From Metellina segmentata (taxonomy: Eukaryota; Arthropoda; Arachnida; Araneae; Tetragnathidae): 64,000 bases of DNA. The position numbers were made by a program, and so were the translations under genes. Below are positions 56,901 through 64,000 of the stretch, one piece after another. The notes beneath the pieces were generated by a model that was not told the DNA's origin, searched no databases, and saw nothing but the letters and a program-made list of their open reading frames with translations. The stretch spans positions 94,118,172-94,182,171 of the forward strand of contig OX375874.1 in NCBI GenBank assembly GCA_947359465.1, written 5' to 3'. The stretch's first letter is position 1; each line of letters begins with the position of its first letter.

Positions 56901-59900
56901 TTAACCGTCAAGAGTCTGGACCATGATGGTCAATCGAATTGATGGATAACAGAAAAAAACCTTAAACAACCCACCCCATTCATTGCATACAAATGAATGA
57001 TAAAAGGAGCACATTTACGAACTGGAAATACACTTATTTTATTTTACAGAAACAAACAATATGCAATGTTATACATATTGTTACATGAATTTATGTTAAT
57101 TATGAATTTATGTTACATGAACACTCTGGTGCCTCCGACACTCAGCAGTAAAGAGTGGATGATTTCTTGCAGCAATCTGGTTGCTGTACATACAGTACAA
57201 TATGCACATGTATATGTGTACATACTAACTAGTTAATTTTTAATAACAGACTGACGATTAACAGAAACTTATGGTTAATTCCAGTTTCTCTGCTAATTTT
57301 TTTTTTCCAAATTAAACATAGAAACATATTTTCTAATAAGAATTTTAATTAGAAAATTAAAGTTAAGTTTTTCATTTTTTTATTCAATTCCTTGTTAACA
57401 TGTGTTTCAAACACCTATTAATTTGAATACTTTCTAATTGTAGCATGTCTCTGGGTAAGAGACAATCCATTGTAACACCCATACAAAATCACCATGTTAA
57501 AAATTCGTAGATAAAAGTCATCCAAAAGTTCCTATTGAACAGATTATTTAGTTTTGTTGCAACGAAGACAAAATTTTAGCACTATCGTCCTCTAAAATGT
57601 AAGATGGAAAATTACCAAGAAACTTTGAAAGTGGATAAGTATTGTGTGACAACAGAACTTCTAAAATCATAAAACTTCAGAAGTACAGAATAAGCAACCA
57701 AAACTATACATTGTTAGAAAAGAGCATCTAAATGTTTGAAACTTACAACCACCATCAGGGTGCAGCGGAGGCACTGGAAGCGATGCCATCTGCAAAGAGT
57801 AGGTCAGGTAAATATCACGTTCAACAAGAAAAACTTCACTCAACTCGGGAAATTCTCCAGCCATTTGGGCCAGCATTTCTTCTAACAAATCTTTCTGTTT
57901 ACAGCGTTCAACTTCTTCCTTGCTAAAATGTTCAAATTCATTAATTACTAGTATTAATACGATTGAAAAGTAAGGATGCAGCTATAGTACTAAATACAAA
58001 CTAAAATGTTTAAAGACAAGTTTGCATTGTTTAAGGAAAACATTTTACTTTATTAACCTTTTGACTACAACTATGGATATAACAAGCGTGATTCCTATAA
58101 CTTTCAAGGTACAACTGATGTAATGTCCGTAGTCTAAAGGTAAAACAAAATGTTTAAATTACTTTTCAATTATAAAATTTTAAATTATGCTTAAGTAATA
58201 TTCAATAACAATCCAAGTATTTGTAAGATTATGTAAGCAACAGTAAATTAAGCATTTCAAGTATGAAATATAATTGATATGCTACTTAATAACTAATTTT
58301 TAGGAAAAAATACTTTTAAAATTCTAACAATTTTGGGCTATCCATAAAAAGTCTGATAAAAATAAAGCAAACTGTCATTTTCTTATTGATTGATGATCAT
58401 ATGGACAGATGTTTGATATAATACTTGTATATTATGGTGTGTTTGGTATATTGGGATATTAAATTATTAATTCTGTATAGACCAATACAATTAAAACTCA
58501 GCAATATAAACATACAAGTCTTACAAGAAATAATTTTAAGCAATAACACTTATAGATTAATTCTTAAACAGTCATAAAGATTGTTCATTTAATAGTGATC
58601 GGCATAATTTATGGAATGCCAATCAATTCTTAGTCCTGTATGAAGTAAAGAGAAATTAATTGTGTGATGAAACCTTAAACATATACATGTTACTGAAAAT
58701 AGCAAAAGAACTGAAAGTAGAAAGTTACAAAGTAGTCTCCTGTTAAACTTTATTGCAGCTGCTCAGATACAATATGAATTGAACATGAGACATTGAAGAA
58801 CTTGCCAAGAAATTAATATTTTGAATTAACTTAAAATTTATTCTTAATGCGAAATTTGAATTTACAACACGGTTGGAATTAGCATGCATTTCTGATAATC
58901 ACATACCATGCCTTGATGATTGCTATTAGTTTCTCATCATATACGGCAGGCCTTGAAATAGATTTTTTAATACAGGTGCACCTTGTTCACCTAAGTTTTT
59001 AAATTAGGTGCACAGGTTATATTTTAAGTGCACATTTAAAGCTACATAAGATAAGAGCATTCATGTAATGTAAACTACTTTATTAGTTAGGTACATTAGC
59101 ACCTAGCAGGAAAAAATTAGGTGCAAAATTTTATTTTCATGTGCACAGTGCACCCGGGTATTTCAAGCCCTGATATACGGTGGCAATGTCACTTAACCTT
59201 ATTGCTTGATATTGGGCTTCCCTTCCTTTCTCGTACAACACAAAGCCACAGGCCACTTTATTGCTCATTTTTGACCTATCGGTATAGATGGTAATTTCAC
59301 CCTCCTCTCCATCATTACTTCCCAAGGTGTTGGGATGGTAACATTTTCTGTCTTTACATCAGTTGCCAGGATATTTATTCCGTTAATATAGTTGGTTTTC
59401 CTTATACTTTATTAACCTGTCTCTCTTTTAACATCATAATATTTTCATACCATATGGTTTGTTTACATTGAGAATCTCTCAACCCTGTGATTGGCTGCTG
59501 TATCCAGTTAGCACAAGCAATATGGCTATATTAGAATGACACCAAATCTATGTAAATTATCTCCAAATGCTTAACGTATTCGGACAATTATTTGTGCAAT
59601 ATCATAGAAGAATTTTTTTTAATCAAATTTTTTAAGTAAAAAATTAACCTTGCTTTTTTTTGCTTGATTCTTAAACAGTTTCCAGTACGGATTATAAAAT
59701 TTAGAAATTAACATGGTTTGTTTAAAGATGTACAAGGAACAAGGTGTAGCAGATTTTTTTTTTTTTTTGATGCGGCTATTAGTTTAGGGTGCAATAAGTA
59801 TCAAAGTCAAAAAAAGCAAAATTTCTAACGCGAGTGAGCGAAACACGCACAAATTTTCAGTCTTCAGCCGTGAGTTTTTTTTATTTAGAGTAACTCTAAA

Positions 59901-62900
59901 TGTAAATTTGTGCACCTTGCCAAGTTTTCTAGAAATTTTAATTTGTTTTCTGATAATATTTTATGAAATACGTGAAAAATAGACATTTTTGTAACTTTTT
60001 GTTAAAACTGTCATATCTATAGCTTAATTACTATTAGTTTTTAAATTTGAAAACATCACGGGAAACCTTAGAATGTACTCTTTTTTATGGTATAATAATT
60101 TTTTTAATTGGTTGATAAATAAATTCGATGCGATTAAAAGTTGGTCATACAAATTTCGGAACTTTTATATCGTAATTTCCGATACAAATACAATATCAAA
60201 TAATTAACACACATGCAGAAACAAGGAAATCTCTTGTTTAAAAGAGACTTACTTTTTTTTAACATTGGGTTAGTTGAAAAACTACCACAATTTTTGAAAA
60301 GTTGACAAAAATTTGAAATTGGTAGCTTTTAAGACAATTTTGCTTAAACAGATACCCTGTCACCACGATTGAAATATAGTTTCAAAAAGTAATCTTTTAG
60401 TCACTTTTTGCAGATTTGCTGTGGGGTTACTGTAATATCAAATCAAAATTAATGCTTACGTGATGGGTCCAGTAGATCTTAACATTTGCCATGCAATACG
60501 GAGCTTCTGCCACCATGACAGTTTCGCTAGGGCTCTGTGCAGAGTTATATTAATTGGTCGATCACCCAAACGCAGAACACAGCCTGGAACTTTCATAGCC
60601 TACAATTAAATGTGAGAAGTTAAGAATTTATCAAAATATTTGTTAATCTTAATACATATAAATTACGCGTCACATTGTTTGTCCGCTATGGACTCCTAAA
60701 CTACTTAACTGATTTCAATCAAATTTGCGCACCGTGTGCAGTTTGATCTAACTTAAAAGATAGGATAGCCTTCATCTCAATTTATAGCCGCGATATTATT
60801 TTATTGCAAATTATTGCGGTATCTGTTGACTGGATTGAGTAAGTATTCTAACAGATGGCGCTGTGTTGAAAGTACCAACGTTTCACATAAGCTACAATTT
60901 AATGGCATAACCACCACGTGTTGCTGAGTCTAAAGTATAAGTTAAATTTATTTCGTAGTAAACGCAATACAGTGATTAGCATAGCCGGCCACGTGTTATT
61001 TAGACTGAATTATAAACTGAATTCATATTATAGTAAAAGTAATACAGTGGAATTTTGTAATTCAAAATAATAAACAGTATTGTTAAAAATTTTAAACTAT
61101 CTGCCCTACCTACCTCATTAATAAGTTTAAGTGCAACGTGTTATTTACTAACAACTTTGTAATGTACTCATTTGTTACAGACTTGAATACAAAAAATAAA
61201 AAAATTTAAATTTATTTCTTTTGTATTGATTTTTGCTCAATATCAACGGCAGTAGAAAATCAATCATGGAGGTCGCCATGTATTTTGACAAATGGCATCT
61301 GTGTAAAAAAGCATGGTGGTCCCCATGACTGGTGTTCTACCGTTTCCCTTGAATAGTTTACTACTATGTAATATAATAAAAACCGTAGCCACAGCAACGC
61401 GTGGACGGGTCTGCTAGTCTATTAATAAATTGTAGAATTTCCTCACAAAGAAATGTTATTATTTGTTACAAATTAAAATCCTAAGCAAATGGAAACTCCT
61501 GCCACATTTTTAAAGCAAATACATCTAAGGCACTACTCATCTTGCATTGCTTTCTAACACTTTTTGTGAAAAGCACCTCCAAATTTAAATGGGAGAAAAT
61601 GTTCAACTTTTTATTATCCTTATCAGCTCACTCAAGCTAAATTAAATCTGGATACTTTATCAGTATGGATTTAAAAAGTTCTATAAAATCATAAGAGTAA
61701 TGATGTTTACCTATAAGGATGGCGTGAAGATGGGAAACCAAACAGAAGCAAGAATGTATCATTTTATTCCATTGAAAATATATTTGAATGAAATTTTTTT
61801 TTACTAGTGCTAATGAGTCAAACTAATTCCCTTTTTTGCCTAATGTACCTATATTAATACATTTAGGTACCTTTCTTCATGAAAATATAAATCATGCCTT
61901 CTTGATTAGTTGAAATTTCAATATTCACAGATGCATAACTGAGATTGCAATAGGTTAGTTAATTGGCTGATTTTGGATTTTATGGCATTGATTTTGGGTT
62001 TTGGTCTAGATGTGCCAAACACAAGACACACAACATCAAATAATGAACATGCACACACAAGGTGAGTTTTACTAACACAGAAGAGAAATACACCCAGGGA
62101 GTAATTGAATCTGCACTGTTTGCAGGTTGGTAGCGCAATGGGCATACAGTCAGACATAATGTAATAGAATAAAAAGTTACAATCTTGGTAATAAAACTGT
62201 ATCAGAAATACATTACCTCAGTATAAGCTCTTCTAAATTCGCCACCAGGTGCCATGCCCAGCTGCTTAGTTAACTGATAAGACATGCTCAGAAGAAGAAA
62301 ATACAAAATCCCTTGCAAGACACCATTCTACAAAATTATTCAAGTATTCATTATTAAAGACTTCGAAAGTTCAGAAATGTAGAAATGTGAACAGAGATAA
62401 ATTTATTACAGTACTTGTTCTATGGTAACTTTGATCTTTTGAAAGCTCATGTTTTTTGCTTCTTCCAGAACAGTTGCCTCATCCAAAGACAAGATATTCA
62501 ACCTACTATTGCAAAGCTCTACTAGGACAGAATCAGGCTGCACTGCTTTAATAGTCTAAAAAAATAGGGAAGAGTTAAGTAAATCTTTTAAAAATCAAAA
62601 GTATTACATATAACATAGTGGTTTAGATAGATTTCTCTATTTCATGAAAATTATTTGTCGCTGTTTCTGTATCATTATACATCTAAAAATAGGCTTTTCT
62701 CATACCTATAAGAAATGTTCTCTAAATAAACTTTTCCTAGCACACTAGCATTGGATTTTAGAAAAATCAATTTTCTTAACAAATATTTACAGCAATAGAA
62801 TTCAAAAATTTTTATTGCAATTAAAACCTTTCAAAAAATTAAACTTGTTTCATCTATTCACAACAACTGAATTGGAACAAAAAAGATGAACACATAAATT

Positions 62901-63258
62901 CAATGAGTTATTCAATATTAAAAGGATAAAATTATGCTAGTGCAAAGATAAAACAAGTTATTTGTTATTATGTAATAGTAAAAGCATGACAATCTTTAAT
63001 TTCAGCAATGCTTTTCCAGTATAACTTTAAAAACTTAAAAACAGACCTTGGCAACATCTTCTTGACTTTCTACACTAAAGTGAGCTGTACCAACTAAATA
63101 CACTTTTGAGCCAAAACTAGTTTCAAGAACAGTGACAGTTTCGGGAAGATTTTCAGGCGGATTTTCAGTCCTAAATTTCCACTTTAAAGCATTAGGATAA
63201 AGGTCTTCAAGGTTGTTACTTTCATCAGCTCCTTGTGATTCACCACTATCACTAAATT
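47811..63258 (-). CDS. TRABD: TraB domain-containing protein (TRABD-like), 3' seven coding exons
   Basis: Seven exons (63258-63047, 62555-62415, 62327-62217, 60599-60460, 57922-57747, 48710-48605, 47973-47811) join with AG/GT borders and matching phases into about 349 codons. Key motifs are VYLVGTAHFS (first GX2H), SVLVELCNSR (conserved Glu and Arg), LTKQLGMAPGGEFR, LRLGDRPINITLHRALAKLS, FLVERDIYLTYSLQ and VVGVVGIGHVRGI (second GX2H). A hydrophobic IRLAILGLGVYGVYKL lies near the C-terminus. The TraB/PrgY/TIKI superfamily is thought to use the GX2H motifs for metal binding; animal TRABD function is poorly known. The start codon and first exon or exons lie beyond 64000. No lesion is visible, so it is probably a functional host gene. 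Confidence 0.95.
48605..48710 (-). CDS. TRABD: TRABD-like exon, second GX2H motif
   Basis: It begins with two bases completing a codon and encodes PIPSCVVGVVGIGHVRGIQE to KDEDVLSIL, ending with two bases. Acceptor TTCATAG, donor GTGAGA. It is only 35 residues, with a 9-kb transposon-filled intron upstream. Confidence 0.92.
48920..49854 (+). mobile_element. Mariner relic in TRABD intron, 935 bp
   Basis: The ends TTGGGTCATCCAGAAAGTTC and, from the right, TTGTGTCATCTCGTAAGTTC are TIR-like, with TA on each side (48918-48919 and 49855-49856). Frames keep KRLITGDEKWMLYKNGNKKK (first catalytic D) and SPSYSPDLAPSDFHLFRSLQ (mariner D34D end). There are many stops and frameshifts. It lies antisense to the host gene. 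Confidence 0.88.
49984..50070 (+). mobile_element. Helitron 5' end fragment
   Basis: TCTCTACTTTTATATAAGGA then AGTTTGTCTGTCTGTTTC and CAAAGTCCTGATGAATCTG match the 5' end of the Helitron family at 55160. Homology fades after about 50070. Confidence 0.7.
50998..51295. mobile_element. GGTACAG-family TIR element, copy C, short
   Basis: The left arm is ACCTACGTTTATAGCAGTGG then CAACGGACTTGG. The right arm read inward is GGTACAGCTTCAGTCTATGT then TTATAGCAGTGGCAACGGCC. The outermost bases of the left end are lost. At about 300 bp this is the MITE form of the family. Confidence 0.75.
51549..51695. mobile_element. GGTACAG-family fragment
   Basis: CTATAGTCTATGTTTAAAAC, GGTGGCCACCGCCTTGGCGC and a second inverted piece (CTGGCCGAGGTTGCCGT) show a rearranged remnant of the family. 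Confidence 0.55.
52569..53966. mobile_element. Inverted composite of two ATCGATGT hAT elements, 1398 bp
   Basis: The left end is TAGGGATGCAACATCGACTG. The right end is TGTCGCCTCCCTAATCCCTA. The perfect 8-bp TSD GTAGGAAC (52561-52568 and 53967-53974) shows that the whole unit moved or was formed at one site. The left half is one family copy in plus orientation and the right half a second copy in minus orientation: its TTTTAGACCAAAGTGG-type segment appears inverted at 53560-53600. Confidence 0.88.
54589..55009. mobile_element. Harbinger-type MITE, nested, 421 bp
   Basis: The ends are GGCCTGGTGCACACATCCGG and, from the right, GGCCCGGTGCACACATCCGA. TSD TTA at 54586-54588 and 55010-55012. Sister of 35140-35583, a little shorter. 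Confidence 0.88.
55160..56201 (+). mobile_element. Non-autonomous Helitron, nested, copy 2
   Basis: It starts TCTCTAATATTATAAACGGA after an A. It ends with the hairpin CACGGGCAACGCCGTG, then CTGGCCACGCAGTGGCTAG before a T. This is the best-preserved copy of the family, with a canonical CTAG end and A/T target. The interior carries inverted TTTGGTTTGCGAAGCAAACC motifs. Confidence 0.92.
56887..57292. mobile_element. pogo/Tigger-like TIR element
   Basis: The left end is CAGTGAAACTTCAATTAACC after a TA. The right end read inward is CAGAGAAACTGGAATTAACC. No TA follows directly on the right, probably because of a one-base change. The short frame inside has no transposase motif. Confidence 0.55.
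57747..57922 (-). CDS. TRABD: TRABD-like exon, ERDIYLTYSL motif
   Basis: It completes the Thr codon and encodes KEEVERCKQKDLLEEMLAQM to VPPLHPDGG, ending with one base. Acceptor TTTTAG, donor GTAAGT. The frame continues into the intron for 24 codons, so the donor rather than the open frame defines the end. Confidence 0.92.
58895..59395 (-). pseudogene. LINE RNase H fragment split by a hAT MITE
   Basis: The minus strand reads GEITIYTDRSKMSNKVACGF then VLYEKGREAQYQAIRLSDIA and TVY, the first half of a retrotransposon RNase H domain with its first acidic residue (YTD). A frameshift near 59330 precedes it. Removing the MITE at 58947-59172 and one TSD lets the frame continue from TVY into DEKLIAIKAW. 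It is probably the same LINE type as 31838-32420. Confidence 0.75.
58947..59172. mobile_element. hAT MITE (Buster-type TSD), GGTGCAC family, 226 bp
   Basis: The ends are CAGGCCTTGAAATAGATTTT and, from the right, CAGGGCTTGAAATACCCGGG then TGCAC. The perfect 8-bp TSD ATATACGG (58939-58946 and 59173-59180) fits nnnTAnnn. Several GGTGCAC and GTGCACA motifs occur inside. Confidence 0.92.
59400..60459. other. TRABD intron, AT-rich
   Basis: Intronic sequence with poly-T runs (59755-59770) and no recognised element. Confidence 0.4.
60460..60599 (-). CDS. TRABD: TRABD-like exon, LGDRPINIT motif
   Basis: AMKVPGCVLRLGDRPINITL to RSTGPI plus two bases of a Thr codon, acceptor AATTGTAG and donor GTAAGC. 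A Helitron lies 47 bp upstream of the acceptor. Confidence 0.93.
60647..61417 (+). mobile_element. Non-autonomous Helitron in TRABD intron, 771 bp
   Basis: It starts TCTTAATACATATAAATTAC after an A, then TTTGTCCGCTATGGACTCCT and AAACTACTTAACTGATTTC, a phrase common at Helitron 5' ends. It ends CCGTAGCCACAGCAACGCGT then GGACGGGTCTGCTAG before a T. CCGT.CCAC pairs with GTGG.ACGG as a 3' hairpin. It is a different family from the nested ones. No Rep/helicase coding. Confidence 0.92.
61960..62158 (-). mobile_element. SINE family B in TRABD intron
   Basis: The minus strand has head CTGTATGCCCATTGCGCTAC, B-box-like CAGATTCAATTACTCCC, and the body TATTTCTCTTCTGTGTTAG then TAAAACTCACCTTGTGTGTG. It ends 59 bp before the exon at 62217, within the intron downstream of that exon. 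Confidence 0.65.
62217..62327 (-). CDS. TRABD: TRABD-like exon, LGMAPGGEF motif
   Basis: 37 codons in phase 0, NGVLQGILYFLLLSMSYQLT to RRAYTE, acceptor TTTTGTAG and donor GTAATG. The intron before it is only 87 bp. Confidence 0.93.
62415..62555 (-). CDS. TRABD: TRABD-like exon, VELC motif
   Basis: 47 codons in phase 0, TIKAVQPDSVLVELCNSRLN to VTIEQ, between acceptor TTTTTTTAG and donor GTACTG. It contains the conserved Glu in VELC and the following SR. Confidence 0.93.
63047..63258 (-). CDS. TRABD: TRABD-like exon with first GX2H motif
   Basis: The acceptor TTTTCACAG precedes it and GTCTGT follows. It starts by completing a codon begun upstream (two bases) and ends in phase 0 after DVAK. 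It encodes an acidic leader (FSDSGESQGADESNNLEDLY), then LPETVTVLETSFGSKVYLVG and TAHFS. The leader before LPETV is typically variable. Confidence 0.93.
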
Positions 63259-64000
63259 CTGTGAAAACAAAAATAAATAAATTATCCATTTACTACACAA
63301 ACACAAATGCAATAAATAGTAAATGAAGTAAAAAATATATATGTTTCTATTATTTGTAAACTAATCTTTAAAAATAATAGGGTTTTCACTCATTTAAATT
63401 TTACAAATTGTTACAAGGCTCTACCACAATGATCAATTTAAATGAATTCATGATAGTGAAAACTACAAAATATTGACAGAAATATTTATTTGATCATTAA
63501 GTTATAAATTAAATTCTAGAGCTCAATGATGAGCAGAATGTGAATCATTTGAATATGCACCATTACAGAGCTATTAATTGAATGAAATATTCACCGACTG
63601 AGAATCATGAGAAACCGGGCTTGCACATTTTGATGGTTATAATACATTATCTGTGGTCAAGGGAAAAAACTGGATAAGTCGAAATTTGGCAAAAAATGAG
63701 ATAAGTGTGTCTGCTGGAGGATTTGTCTTGGAGCTTTATGCAATGTGGATAAGTAATGTGCATGAAAAAAGAGTAACAAAGAATGCAATCAAAATAAATT
63801 ATCACAAAACTCGTTTTACAATAGGCAAATTTTAAAAACGCACTTCTGAAAAGTAGTTTCAAGACCAGGGCACGACGAATCCAGGGCGACAAGTCGCCAT
63901 GGTGACTAAAAAATTTGGTCTGCCACCTAGATTTTCTGTAACAAATGTTTATTTTTAATGTAAAAAAATTATGTTTTAGGCCACAAAAACTCAAAAATGG
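63259..64000. other. TRABD intron upstream of the first visible exon
   Basis: AT-rich sequence. Frames at 63647-63994 (minus) and 63653-63835 (plus) overlap and show no TRABD-like or other domain, so the missing 5' exon is taken to lie outside the window. Confidence 0.45.

Noticed and set aside
63647..63994. 115-residue minus frame as the missing TRABD first exon
   Set aside because: It lacks an acidic TRABD-like leader, has no good donor in phase, and an overlapping frame exists on the other strand.

Overview
This is an AT-rich animal nuclear window. It has an intron-rich host gene, dense tRNA-derived SINEs, and many decayed cut-and-paste transposons (hAT, Tc1/mariner, piggyBac, Harbinger, pogo-like) plus Helitrons. 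That mix suggests an arthropod, possibly an arachnid, but the lineage is inference. No prokaryotic operon, CRISPR array, rRNA or convincing functional tRNA gene was seen.

Host gene: the only credible host gene is on the minus strand, at 63258 down to 47811. It is the 3' part of a TraB-domain (TRABD-like) protein. Seven coding exons have GT/AG borders, consistent phases, two GX2H motifs (GTAH and GIGH), a conserved glutamate and a C-terminal membrane segment. The 5' exon or exons lie beyond the right edge. Its introns hold a Helitron (60647-61417), a split LINE fragment, a pogo-like element, a mariner relic, an inverted hAT composite and a 2.7 kb composite transposon.

Left part (1-16 kb): three separate tandem-repeat blocks (units about 215, 297 and 256 bp), a Helitron-interrupted hAT transposase relic, a family of short hAT elements full of ATCGATGT motifs, two 560-bp Tc1 deletion derivatives, a 704-bp mariner derivative, and several SINE families with clear target-site duplications (TSDs).

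Middle (16-34 kb): two Buster-type hAT elements with perfect 8-bp TSDs (18029-19072 and 23252-26586). The second is 3.3 kb and keeps much of its transposase; it sits inside a SINE. Then come two Tc1-like elements on the minus strand, the end of a LINE ORF2, and a SINE cluster with one SINE inserted head-on into another.

Right-middle (34-45 kb): a composite transposon (34601-37401) splits a 31-bp minisatellite. A second copy lies at 53991-56710. Each has an outer TIR element with 5-bp TSD, an inner TIR element with 8-bp TSD, and inside that a Harbinger MITE (TSD TTA) and a Helitron. From 38059 to 44024 lies a roughly 6-kb CACTG-ended element with subterminal repeats and an unusual transposase fragment; it has been invaded by piggyBac, mariner and pogo-like elements.

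The window is best read as an archaeological stack of mobile elements around one conserved gene. The most interesting items are the multi-level nested composite, the CACTG element with its transposase, and the consistent GTnnnnAC target sites of the ATCGATGT family. All coordinates were read by eye; no alignments or searches were run.
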